From Miltoncostaea sp963703045 (GTDB lineage Bacteria; Actinomycetota; Thermoleophilia; Miltoncostaeales; Miltoncostaeaceae), in NCBI GenBank assembly GCA_963703045.1, contig OY969782.1, positions 124,001 through 188,000 on the forward strand: 64,000 bases of DNA, given 5' to 3'. The notes beneath the pieces are model-generated. The model saw only the letters and a list, made by a program, of their open reading frames with translations. It had not been told where the DNA came from and did no database searches. A program made the position numbers and the translations under genes. Shown here in pieces: positions 1 to 9,517 of this stretch; position 1 is the stretch's first letter, and every line of letters begins with the position of its first letter.

Positions 1-1700
<1,700 letters not shown>

Positions 1701-1761
1701 ACACTTTTGAGCACACCTACGCCATGCCGCTATGCAGTCTTGAGGGTATGCCCTCGAGGTT

Positions 1762-1879
<118 letters not shown>

Positions 1880-1903
1880 TTAGTGTGAGTTGCATGACGC
1901 GAT

Positions 1904-1931
1904 GAGCCGCGGGGCCCAGGCCCGGCGGCTC
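1904..1931 (+). terminator. Probable rRNA operon terminator hairpin
   Basis: GAGCCGC (1904-1910) pairs with GCGGCTC (1925-1931). After one G-G mismatch, GGGCC (1912-1916) pairs with GGCCC (1919-1923), leaving a 2-nt gap that would open to a small loop. It lies 25 nt after 5S. There is no T-tract, which is usual for high-GC actinobacteria. Confidence 0.6.
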
Positions 1932-2271
1932 TCGCCGTTCCGGGGCCGGACGGGCCACGGGCGGCGCGCGTGCCGGCGGGACACGACGAGGACGACGGTC
2001 CACCGCGCAGCACGATCGCGCGCCGGCGGGATGAGAGGCGACGTCACCGTGGCGTGCGCGCCTTGCCACATCGGCCCCGCCCGGGCCAGGTCGGCCCCGC
2101 CCGGGCCACATCGGCCCGCCCGGGCCGCCCGGCGCCGCCGGCCGGGTGCCACGACGGGCCGGCACCCGGGCCGCCGAGCGCGGCGGCCGAGGGCTCGCGC
2201 GTGCGGCGGGTGGCCGGTGAGGGCGGGTCGGGGCGACGACGGCGCCGGTCCGGGGCGCCCGGGGCCGCTGG
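1932..2271. other. Intergenic gap between rrn operon and first protein gene
   Basis: This stretch of about 340 bp is GC-rich, and open frames cross it on both strands only because stop codons are rare. Apart from the three-copy tandem repeat at 2065-2123 and GC-rich inverted repeats, I see no gene, tRNA or Shine-Dalgarno sequence. The first convincing protein start is the ATG at 2285. Confidence 0.6.
2065..2123. repeat. Three tandem 20-bp repeats
   Basis: Units start at 2065, 2085 and 2105 with consensus GCCACATCGGCCCCGCCCGG. Unit 2 differs at two bases (AGG for ACA) and unit 3 lacks one C. A degenerate GCCGCCCGG follows. Function is unknown. It could be replication slippage, a protein-binding array downstream of the rRNA operon, or a protein-coding relic. 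Confidence 0.85.
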
Positions 2272-2277
2272 TACCAT
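2272..2277 (+). promoter_or_regulatory. -10 element TACCAT for leaderless start at 2285
   Basis: TACCAT lies 7 nt upstream of the ATG at 2285 and no Shine-Dalgarno sequence intervenes, so transcription would begin at or next to the start codon. Confidence 0.6.
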
Positions 2278-2284
2278 CGGCCCG

Positions 2285-3622
2285 ATGAGCGACCTCGATC
2301 CACGGTCCGGCGTGCCGGACTGCATCGTGGTGGGAGGGGGGCTCGCGGGCCTCGCGTGCGCCCATCGTCTGGCGGTGTCCGGACGACGTGTGACGGTGCT
2401 CGAGGCCGACGAGTCGCCGGGCGGCCGGGCCCGCACCGTCTGGCACCGCGGGCGCCCGGTGGACCGTGGGTTCCAGGCGCTCTTCCGCGCCTATCCGCGC
2501 ACCCGTTCGCTGCTTCGCGAGATCGGGTTGCCGCGCCGCGACCTGCGCCCCGTCTCGGACGGGGCGGTCTTCATGGGCCCCGACGGCCGGGCCCGGCGCT
2601 TCGGCGCATCGGCGGCGGCCGCGCTCTCGTTCGCGGGACTCCCGCGGGCCGACCGCCTGCGCCTCGCGGCCCTCGGCGCCCGCGTGGTCGCGCGCCCGGT
2701 CGAAGCGCTGCTCGCCCACGACGACGACGCGCCCGGTACCGAGGCGTTGCTGCGCGCCGAGGGGTTCTCGGACGAGGCGATCGAGGGGTTCTTCCGCCCC
2801 TTCTTCGGGGTCGTGCTGCAGGACCGGGAGCTCTCGGCCGATCCCGGCTACTTCCGGTTCCTGCTGGCCATGCTGGGCCGCGGGCCGTCCGTGATCCCGA
2901 GCGACGGCCTCGGGATGATCGCCGAGTGGACCTCGGCGGCGCTTCGCCAGGCCGGGGGCACGGTCGAGCTGGGGACCCCCGTGGCCGCGCTCGAGCTCGA
3001 CCCGGAGGGGCGACGGGTGACCGGCGTGCGCACCGGGGACGGACGCACGCTGGTGGCCGGACACGTGGTGCTGGCGGTGGACGTGCCCGCCGCGCGCACC
3101 CTGCTGACCGGCGTCGACGACGCGACGGTCGCCCGGCTGCCCGGCCGGCCGGCGGGCTCGAGCACCGCGGCGTTCGCGCTGCGGACGCCCCTGTACCGCG
3201 AGCGCGCGATCGTCCTCAACGCGGAGGGCGTCACGGGCGGGCCGGGGCCCCATGTGGACCTGCTCTGCCAGACGACCAACATCACCCGGCCGGGGGCTCC
3301 CGACGGGCCGCACATCCTGCTGGCGACCACCGTGACGACCGACGGCGGGACCGATGACGGGCTGGTCGACGCGGTCGGGGCGCTCGTGCGCCGCTGGGCG
3401 CCCCGCTTCGACTGGGACGGGCTGGCCGAGCCGATCGGCGTCTACGCGCACCCGTTCGCCCAGTTCCGCCCCGTGCCGGGCGTGCGGCGCGACCTGCCGG
3501 GCCCGCGCACGCGCCCCGCCAACCTGATCCTCGCCGGCGACCTGACCACGCACCCCTCGATCGAGGGCGCGGTGGAGAGCGGCGAACGCGCCGCGGAGAT
3601 CGTCGACGCGCTGATCCCGTGA
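2285..3622 (+). CDS. FAD-dependent amine oxidase / phytoene desaturase-like oxidoreductase
   Basis: This 445-residue flavoprotein has a Rossmann dinucleotide motif VVGGGLAG at residues 15-22, then VLEADESPGGRART, the FAD/NAD(P) signature of the monoamine oxidase, protoporphyrinogen oxidase and carotenoid desaturase superfamily. The C-terminal GDLTTHPSIEGAVESG is the second FAD-contacting segment, where these enzymes close on the isoalloxazine. The substrate cannot be told from sequence; HemG-like and carotenoid-type roles are both possible, and no heme or carotenoid genes are nearby. The ATG at 2285 was chosen because homology starts at once and a -10 hexamer sits just before it; the open frame extends upstream only by lack of stops. 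It overlaps xseA by GTGA. Confidence 0.8.
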   Translation: MSDLDPRSGVPDCIVVGGGLAGLACAHRLAVSGRRVTVLEADESPGGRARTVWHRGRPVDRGFQALFRAYPRTRSLLREIGLPRRDLRPVSDGAVFMGPDGRARRFGASAAAALSFAGLPRADRLRLAALGARVVARPVEALLAHDDDAPGTEALLRAEGFSDEAIEGFFRPFFGVVLQDRELSADPGYFRFLLAMLGRGPSVIPSDGLGMIAEWTSAALRQAGGTVELGTPVAALELDPEGRRVTGVRTGDGRTLVAGHVVLAVDVPAARTLLTGVDDATVARLPGRPAGSSTAAFALRTPLYRERAIVLNAEGVTGGPGPHVDLLCQTTNITRPGAPDGPHILLATTVTTDGGTDDGLVDAVGALVRRWAPRFDWDGLAEPIGVYAHPFAQFRPVPGVRRDLPGPRTRPANLILAGDLTTHPSIEGAVESGERAAEIVDALIP

Positions 3623-4881
3623 GGCAGGTCGGCGACCGGCGGGTCTTCTCGGTCGAGGACGTCACCGCGCGCCTCGCGCGGATGTTCGAGGACCTGCGCT
3701 CCTTCTGGGTCGAGGGCGAGCTGCAGGATCTGCGGCCCGCGCGGGGCCAGATGCGCTTCACGCTGCGCGGCGAGCACGTGCTGGAGGCCTCGATGAACGG
3801 CGTGGTGTTCGACCGCCTCGGGCACCGCCCCCGCGACGGCACCCTCGTGCAGGCCTACGGCCGCGTCGAGTTCTGGCGCGGACGCGCCCAGCTCTCGATG
3901 CGGGTCGAGCGCCTCGAGCTGGCCGGGGAGGGGCTGTTGCGGGCCCGCGTCGAGGCGCTGCGCGCGGTGCTCGAGGCCGAGGGCCTGCTGGACCCGGCGC
4001 GCAAGGTGCGGCCACCGCTGCTGCCGCGCCGGATCGGCCTCGTCACGAGCACCGACGGGGCCGCGCGCGACGATGTGCTCACCAACGTGTGGGCGCGCTT
4101 CCCGCCCGCCGACGTCGTGCTGGTGAGCGTGCCGGTGCAGGGTGACGCCGCGCCGGCGCTGATCGTGCGCGCCCTGCGCCACCTCGACGCGCTGCCCGAG
4201 GTCGATGCGATCGTCGTCGCGCGGGGAGGGGGCTCCCTCGAGGACCTGATGGCCTTCAACAGCGAGTCGGTCTGCCGCGCGGTGGCGTCTCTCGCGACGC
4301 CGGTCGTGTCGGCCGTCGGTCACGAGCGGGACGTGACGCTGTGCGACCTCGTGGCCGACGTGCGCGTCTCGACGCCCACGGCCGCGGCGGCGGCCGTGGT
4401 GCCGAGCCTCGACGCGCTGCAGGCGCGCCTCGACGACGCCTCGGCCGCCGTGACCCGCGGCCTCGTGCGCGCGGGCGCGCGGGCGCGCACGGACGTCGAC
4501 CGCCGGTCGGCCGACCTGGTGCGGGCGCTGCGCGCCCGCGGCGAGCTGGGTCGCGACCGGGTCGAGCGCCTCGCGCCGCGGTTGGTCGCGGGCCTCTCGC
4601 GCGTGGCGGCCCGGGCGCCCGAGCAGATCGAGGGGCGTGCCGGCCGCCTGGCCGCGTCGGCGCGGTCACGCGCCGAGCTCGCCGGGCGGCGCGTCGAGGG
4701 TGCGGGCGCCCTGCTGGGGCTGCTCTCGCCCCGCCGCACCGTCGCCCGCGGCTATGCCATCGTGCGGGACGCGGGGGACGGGCGGGTGATCGGGTCGGCG
4801 TCCGACATGGGGGAGGGGCTCGGGATCGTGATCGAGATGCGCGACGGGGACGTGCCCGCCCGGGCGGGGGCGCGCGCGTGA
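3619..4881 (+). CDS. xseA: Exodeoxyribonuclease VII large subunit
   Basis: XseA is the catalytic subunit of the single-strand-specific exonuclease VII, acting with XseB in repair and recombination. The 420 residues start with the OB-fold nucleic-acid-binding domain (about 1-100: VFSVEDVTARL, FWVEGELQDL). The catalytic domain follows with GLVTSTDGAARDD, ARGGGSLEDLMAFN, AVGHERDVTLCD and STPTAAA, all hallmarks of the family. An Arg/Ala-rich helical region comes next, and it ends with SPRRTVARGYAIV. Length is normal. The GTG start overlaps the upstream stop by 4 bp and the stop overlaps xseB by 4 bp, so the genes are translationally coupled. Confidence 0.95.
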   Translation: MRQVGDRRVFSVEDVTARLARMFEDLRSFWVEGELQDLRPARGQMRFTLRGEHVLEASMNGVVFDRLGHRPRDGTLVQAYGRVEFWRGRAQLSMRVERLELAGEGLLRARVEALRAVLEAEGLLDPARKVRPPLLPRRIGLVTSTDGAARDDVLTNVWARFPPADVVLVSVPVQGDAAPALIVRALRHLDALPEVDAIVVARGGGSLEDLMAFNSESVCRAVASLATPVVSAVGHERDVTLCDLVADVRVSTPTAAAAAVVPSLDALQARLDDASAAVTRGLVRAGARARTDVDRRSADLVRALRARGELGRDRVERLAPRLVAGLSRVAARAPEQIEGRAGRLAASARSRAELAGRRVEGAGALLGLLSPRRTVARGYAIVRDAGDGRVIGSASDMGEGLGIVIEMRDGDVPARAGARA

Positions 4882-5135
4882 GCGCGGCCCCGGACGAGGC
4901 CCCGGTCACGTTCGAGGAGGCCCTGCGCCGGCTCGACGAGGTGGTCGCCCGCCTCGAGGCGGGAGAGGTCGGGCTCGAGGAGGCCGTCGCCCTCTTCGAG
5001 CGGGGGCAGGTGCTGCTCGCGACGTGTCGTGAGCGCCTGTCGGCGGCACAGCGCCGCATCGAGGAGCTGACCGCCGACGACCTGCCCGCGCCCGCGCGCC
5101 CCCCCGACCCACCGGAGTCGCCCGCCCCGTTCTGA
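4878..5135 (+). CDS. xseB: Exodeoxyribonuclease VII small subunit
   Basis: The 85-residue protein begins with the typical XseB helical hairpin: VTFEEALRRLDEVVARLE, then EVGLEEAVALFERGQ and a final amphipathic helix CRERLSAAQRRIEEL. XseB binds several-fold around XseA and is needed for stable exonuclease VII. The tail is short and rich in Pro and Ala. The GTG start overlaps the xseA stop (GTGA), the standard arrangement for this pair. Confidence 0.93.
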   Translation: MSAAPDEAPVTFEEALRRLDEVVARLEAGEVGLEEAVALFERGQVLLATCRERLSAAQRRIEELTADDLPAPARPPDPPESPAPF

Positions 5136-5170
5136 GCGCTCCGCGCGACCGGGTGCCGGGGACGCGCCGC

Positions 5171-5176
5171 TACGAT
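5171..5176 (+). promoter_or_regulatory. -10 element TACGAT for leaderless start at 5184
   Basis: TACGAT lies 7 nt before the GTG at 5184. The ATG at 5175 is buried in the hexamer, which argues against it as the start. Confidence 0.55.
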
Positions 5177-5183
5177 GCCCGCC

Positions 5184-6347
5184 GTGCCGAACCACCTCGA
5201 CGCCGTCCGGGCGCAGCTTCCGTCCCTCGCGTCCGAGGTGCACATGAACGCGGGCGGGTGCGGACCTCTGCCGATCGCCGCCGCGCGCGCGCTGGAGGGG
5301 TGGGCGACGCAGGCGCTCGCGGGCGGGCGTGGGAGCGGGGCCGGGTTCGGCGCGACGGCCGACGCGGCGGACGCCCTGCGCGCCGCCGCCGCCCGCGTGG
5401 TGGGCGGCGCGGCGCAGCAGATCGCGCTGACCGCCCACACCACCGGCGGCGTCAACGTCGTCGCCTGGGGCATCGACTGGCGACCCGGCGACGAGATCGT
5501 GATGCCGGCGCTGGAGCACCCGGGCATGTCCGTGCCGCTGGCGACGATCGCCCGGCGCCACGGGGTCGTGCTGCGGCTCGTCGACGACGACGGCACCGGC
5601 GCCACGCTCGCCGACGAGCTCGCGCGGGCCGTCGGCCCGCGGACGCGCCTCGTGGCGATGTCGCACGTCTCGTGGGCGACCGGGGCGGTGCTCGACGTCG
5701 CCGCGGCCGCACGGATCGCCCACGACGCGGGCGCGCTGCTGCTGGTCGACGGCGCCCAGGCGGCCGGCGCGATCCCGGTCGATGCGCCGGGCCTCGGCGC
5801 CGACGCGTACGCCTTCCCCGCCCAGAAGTGGCTGCTCGGGCCGGAGGGGCTCGGCGCCCTGTGGATCTCGGCGGGGGCGCTCGCGCGCATCGACCTGACC
5901 CACTCCGGCTACGAGAGCGGGACCGGCCACGGAGCCGCGGGCGCGATCTCCCTGCACCCGGGCGCGCGACGGCACGAGGTCTCGACGCCGCCCGCGGCGC
6001 TCATGCCGGCCTGGAGCGCCTCGATCGAATGGCTGGAGCAGCTCGGCTGGACGTGGGTCCACGACCGTGTCGCGCAGGCGCAGGAGGCGGCGCGGACGGC
6101 CCTCGCCGCGGTGCCCGGCGTGACGGTCGTGACCCCGCCCGGGCGTCAGGCGGGCCTCGTCACCTTCACGGTCCGCGGGTGCGACCCGGTCGAGACGTGC
6201 GCCGCGCTGGCCGCTCGCGGCATCGTCCTGCGCTGGCTCGAGCGCCCCTACGCGCTGCGGGTCTCGACCGGGTTCTTCACGTCCGACGCGGACATCGCCC
6301 GCCTCGCGGCGGGGGTCGCCGCCGTCGCGGCGCGCGACGACTGCTAG
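5184..6347 (+). CDS. Class V aminotransferase-fold PLP enzyme (isopenicillin-N-epimerase/cysteine-desulfurase-like)
   Basis: A PLP-dependent fold-type I protein of about 387 residues. Visible features are the N-terminal MNAGGCGPLP substrate loop, HTTGGVNVVAWG, ALEHPGMSVPL, SHVSWATGAVLD, the aspartate in LLVDGAQAAGAIP and the Schiff-base lysine in AFPAQKWLLGPEG. The spacing fits the isopenicillin N epimerase-like and NifS-like branch of class V. No dedicated desulfurase Cys loop is evident, so I do not assign a reaction. The start at GTG 5184 is preferred because a TACGAT hexamer covers the alternative ATG at 5175. It is a stand-alone gene before murA. Confidence 0.8.
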   Translation: MPNHLDAVRAQLPSLASEVHMNAGGCGPLPIAAARALEGWATQALAGGRGSGAGFGATADAADALRAAAARVVGGAAQQIALTAHTTGGVNVVAWGIDWRPGDEIVMPALEHPGMSVPLATIARRHGVVLRLVDDDGTGATLADELARAVGPRTRLVAMSHVSWATGAVLDVAAAARIAHDAGALLLVDGAQAAGAIPVDAPGLGADAYAFPAQKWLLGPEGLGALWISAGALARIDLTHSGYESGTGHGAAGAISLHPGARRHEVSTPPAALMPAWSASIEWLEQLGWTWVHDRVAQAQEAARTALAAVPGVTVVTPPGRQAGLVTFTVRGCDPVETCAALAARGIVLRWLERPYALRVSTGFFTSDADIARLAAGVAAVAARDDC

Positions 6348-6350
6348 CGT
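6345..6350 (+). promoter_or_regulatory. -10 element TAGCGT for leaderless murA
   Basis: TAGCGT lies 8 nt upstream of the murA GTG at 6359 and shares its TAG with the stop codon of the preceding gene. Confidence 0.5.
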
Positions 6351-6358
6351 CCCCCCAC

Positions 6359-7645
6359 GTGAGTCAGGACAGGCTGGTCATCAGGGGCGGCCGCGCGCTG
6401 TCCGGCACCATCGTGCCGAGCGGCAACAAGAACGCGGCTCTGCCGATCCTCGCGGCATGCATCCTCACCGACGAGGAGGTCGTGCTCGAGAACGTGCCCG
6501 ACATCCTCGACGTGCACGTCATGCTCGCCCTCCTCGACGATCTCGGGGTGAGCGTCCGCGACGAGGGCCCCAACTCCCTCGCCCTGCGCGCCGATCGCGT
6601 CCGCACGACGCACCTCGATCCGGACCTGTGCCGGCGACTGCGCGCGTCGCTGCTGCTCGCCGGGCCGCTGCTGGCGCGCTGCGGCGAGGTCGAGCTGCCC
6701 CTGGCGGGCGGCGACTTCATCGGCCGTCGCCGGGTCAACACGCACCTGCTCGCCTTCCGCGGCCTGGGCGCCGAGACCGTCGTCGAGCGCAGCTACCGCC
6801 TGCGGCACTCCGGGCTGCGGGGGGCCGAGATCTTCCTGGACGAGGCGTCGGTGACCGCCACCGAGAACGCCCTGATGGCGGCCGTGATCGCCACCGGGCG
6901 CACGGTCATCCTCAACGCGGCGAGCGAGCCGCACGTGCAGGACCTGGCGCGGTTCCTGGTCGAGCTGGGCGCGCAGATCGACGGCATCGGCACCAACCGG
7001 ATGGTGGTCGACGGCGTCGATCGCCTGCACGGCGGTCGCTTCCGGATCGGTCCCGATCACATCGAGATCGCCTCGTTCATCGGCTTGGGTGCGATCACGG
7101 GCTCCGATCTGACGATCAGCGACGTGCGCGCCGAGGACCTGCGCATGATCAACCTGACCTTCGAGCGCCTCGGCATCCGCGTCGAGATCGACGGCGACAG
7201 CCTGCGGGTGCCTCCCGACCAGGATCTGCGCGTCATCGCCGACGAGGGCGACGCCATCCCGAAGGTCAACGACGGCATCTGGCCCGCGTTCCCCGCCGAC
7301 CTCACGAGCATCGCCGTGGCCGTCGCCACCCAGACGCACGGCACGGTCATGATCTTCGAGAAGATGTTCGAGAACCGGCTGTTCTTCGTGGACAAGCTGG
7401 TCGCGATGGGCGCGCGCATCGTCGTGTGCGATCCGCACCGGGTGGTCATCAGCGGCCCCGCCCAGCTCTACGGCGAGCGCCTCGAGAGCCCCGACATCCG
7501 GGCCGGCATGGCGATGCTGATCGCGAGCCTGGCCGCCAAGGGCGTCAGCGAGATCGGCAACGTCGGCCAGATCGACCGCGGCTACGAGCGCATCGACGAG
7601 CGCCTGCAGGCGGTGGGGGCCGACATCGAGCGCGTCCGTGAGTGA
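6359..7645 (+). CDS. murA: UDP-N-acetylglucosamine 1-carboxyvinyltransferase (MurA), Asp variant
   Basis: MurA transfers enolpyruvate from PEP to UDP-GlcNAc, the first committed step of peptidoglycan synthesis in the cytosol. The 428-residue protein has the EPSP-synthase-like two-domain fold: SGNKNAALPILAA at the N-terminus with the catalytic Lys-Asn pair, RASLLLAGPLLAR, then AGGDFIGRRRVNTH. In typical MurA this loop reads GGCAIGxRP with the Cys115 that fosfomycin alkylates; here that position is Asp119, as in mycobacterial and chlamydial enzymes. The usual RPxDLH is also changed to RRRVNTH, so this is a divergent branch. It overlaps hisZ by 8 bp, so cell-wall and histidine genes may share a transcript. 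Confidence 0.9.
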   Translation: MSQDRLVIRGGRALSGTIVPSGNKNAALPILAACILTDEEVVLENVPDILDVHVMLALLDDLGVSVRDEGPNSLALRADRVRTTHLDPDLCRRLRASLLLAGPLLARCGEVELPLAGGDFIGRRRVNTHLLAFRGLGAETVVERSYRLRHSGLRGAEIFLDEASVTATENALMAAVIATGRTVILNAASEPHVQDLARFLVELGAQIDGIGTNRMVVDGVDRLHGGRFRIGPDHIEIASFIGLGAITGSDLTISDVRAEDLRMINLTFERLGIRVEIDGDSLRVPPDQDLRVIADEGDAIPKVNDGIWPAFPADLTSIAVAVATQTHGTVMIFEKMFENRLFFVDKLVAMGARIVVCDPHRVVISGPAQLYGERLESPDIRAGMAMLIASLAAKGVSEIGNVGQIDRGYERIDERLQAVGADIERVRE

Positions 7646-8891
7646 CGGCGGGTCCGCGCCGCCCGCGTCCCTCCCCGCCGGCTCGAAGGACGTTCTCGCG
7701 GTCGAGGCCGAGGAGCTGCGCGCGGTCGAGAGCGCCCTGCGCGGTCGCTTCGGGGCCTTCGGCTACCGTGAGGTGATGACGCCGGTGCTGGAGTTCGCCG
7801 AGGTCATCGACCGCGCCCAGGAGAGCGGGCTGCGCGATGCCTTCCGGATGTTCGACGACGGCGGCCGCGTGCTGGTGCTGCGGCCCGATCTGACCATCCC
7901 GATCGCCCGCCTGGCCGCGACCCGCATGGCGGACCACCCCGGTCCGGTGCGCGTCTCGTACCTCGCGCGGGTCTTCCGCCCGCCCTCGCCGGGTCGCCCC
8001 CGGGCGACCGAGCAGCGCCAGGCCGGCATCGAGCTGGTGGGCGAGGGGGCACCGGGCGGCGACGCGGAGGTGCTCGCCCTGCTCGTCGACAGCCTGCGCG
8101 CCGCCGGGCTGGCGGGTCTGCGGGTGGGGGTCGGCGACGTCTCGCTGACGGCGGCGGTGCTCGACGACCTCGGCATCGCCGGCGACGTGCGCGAGCGCAT
8201 GCGCGCGGCGCTCGGCGCCCGCAACTTCGTCGAGTGGCGGCGCCTCGCTCGCGCCGCGGCGGGGGAGGGGCCGCGGGCCGACCTGCTCGTCTCCCTCCCG
8301 ACCCTGCGCGGCGGGCGCGAGCTGCTCGAGCGGATCGGCGGCGAGGTGCCGGGCGCCGCCCCCGCCTGCGCGCGACTGGGCGTCGTGCTCGACCTGCTCG
8401 AGGGTCACGGAGTGGGCGATGCGATCGTCCTCGACCTGGGCCTGCTGCGCGAATGGCGCTACTACTCCGGTGTGGTCTTCGAGGCGTACGCGCCGGGCGC
8501 CGGCGTGCCCGTGGCGATGGGCGGCCGCTACGACGCGCTGGCCGGTCGCTTCGGCCGGCCGCGACCGGCCGTCGGCTTCGGCATCACCCTCGACACGCTC
8601 CACCAGGCCCTGCTCGTCGCCGACGGCGAGGCGGCCGTGCCGCGCGACGGGGTCGTGCTGGTCGGCGGCCTCGACGCGCTGGCGCCCGCGGCCGCCGCGG
8701 CGCGGGCGGCGGGCCTCACCGTCATCGCGCTGCCGTCCGGCTCGGACGACGCCGAGGCCCTCGCCGCCGCCGACGGGTGGCGCTGGGTCGCCCGCGCCGC
8801 CGAGGGCGGGGGGTTCGCGGTGCTCGATCGCGCCACCGGCCGGCGCAGCGACCACCTCCGGCTGGACGAGGTGACGCGATCGCCGGCCTGA
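7638..8891 (+). CDS. hisZ: ATP phosphoribosyltransferase regulatory subunit (HisZ)
   Basis: HisZ is a class II histidyl-tRNA-synthetase-like protein without aminoacylation activity that partners short-form HisG to make the allosteric first enzyme of histidine synthesis. The 417 residues keep the HisRS catalytic-core pattern: FGYREVMTPVLEF, LRPDLTIPIARLAAT, YLARVFRPP and RATEQRQAGIELVG, then ALREWRYYSGVVFE-like and MGGRYDALAGRFG segments. No anticodon-binding domain is evident. It precedes a short HisG, the expected partner. The GTG start overlaps the end of murA. Confidence 0.9.
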   Translation: MSDGGSAPPASLPAGSKDVLAVEAEELRAVESALRGRFGAFGYREVMTPVLEFAEVIDRAQESGLRDAFRMFDDGGRVLVLRPDLTIPIARLAATRMADHPGPVRVSYLARVFRPPSPGRPRATEQRQAGIELVGEGAPGGDAEVLALLVDSLRAAGLAGLRVGVGDVSLTAAVLDDLGIAGDVRERMRAALGARNFVEWRRLARAAAGEGPRADLLVSLPTLRGGRELLERIGGEVPGAAPACARLGVVLDLLEGHGVGDAIVLDLGLLREWRYYSGVVFEAYAPGAGVPVAMGGRYDALAGRFGRPRPAVGFGITLDTLHQALLVADGEAAVPRDGVVLVGGLDALAPAAAAARAAGLTVIALPSGSDDAEALAAADGWRWVARAAEGGGFAVLDRATGRRSDHLRLDEVTRSPA

Positions 8892-9517
8892 GGATCTGCG
8901 TGCCGCTCGGCGCCCTCCTCCCCGGCGCGATCGAGGCGATGCAGGGCGCCGGCATCGACGTCGAGCCCCTGCGCGACGCCGGCCGGCGGCTCATCCTCGA
9001 GGCGCCCGACGGCACCGTCTTCATCACCACCCGCCCGAGCGACGTGCCCACCTACGTGGAGAGCGGCGCCGCCGACATCGGCATCGTCGGCAAGGACGTG
9101 CTGCGCGAGCGCGAGCCCGACGTGTACGAGCTGCTCGACCTGGGGTTCGGGGCGTGCCGCATGGTCTACGCGACGCCCGAGGGCGACGACCCGACGCCGG
9201 CGGCGCTCGAGCACCTGGGCGTGGTGCGGGTCGCGACGAAGTACCCGGTGACCGCGACCGGCCACTTCACCGCCACCGGCCGCCAGGCCGAGGTCGTGAA
9301 GGTGAACGGCTCGGTCGAATTGGCCCCCCTCGTCGGGCTGGCGCACGGCATCGTCGATCTGGTGGCGACCGGGCGCACGCTGCGCGAGAACGGGCTCGTC
9401 GAGCGCGAGGAGATCTTCCGCTCCTCGGCGCGCCTGATCGCCAACCGCGCGAGCCAGACCCTGCGGGCCGGCGAGCTCGACCTGCTGCTCGGGCGCATGG
9501 AGGAGGCGGTCGCGTGA
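8888..9517 (+). CDS. hisG: ATP phosphoribosyltransferase, short form (HisG-S)
   Basis: HisG joins ATP and PRPP to form phosphoribosyl-ATP. The mature part of about 209 residues is the HisZ-dependent short form with no C-terminal regulatory domain. It has LRICVPLGALLPGAIEAM, the GAADIGIVGKDVLRE nucleotide site, VATKYPVTATGHF and the PRPP loop GIVDLVATGRTLRENGL. The start is unusual: no ATG, GTG or TTG lies in frame near the homologous beginning. The likely start is CTG at 8888, overlapping the hisZ stop as CTGA. ATC 8879 has a better-placed GAGG but is an improbable initiator. Confidence 0.92.
   Translation: MRICVPLGALLPGAIEAMQGAGIDVEPLRDAGRRLILEAPDGTVFITTRPSDVPTYVESGAADIGIVGKDVLREREPDVYELLDLGFGACRMVYATPEGDDPTPAALEHLGVVRVATKYPVTATGHFTATGRQAEVVKVNGSVELAPLVGLAHGIVDLVATGRTLRENGLVEREEIFRSSARLIANRASQTLRAGELDLLLGRMEEAVA

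Noticed and set aside
1880..3553. 557-codon minus-strand frame opposite the FAD oxidoreductase and the post-rRNA gap
   Set aside because: Composition is His/Arg/Gly-rich shadow coding, while the plus strand has clear FAD motifs.
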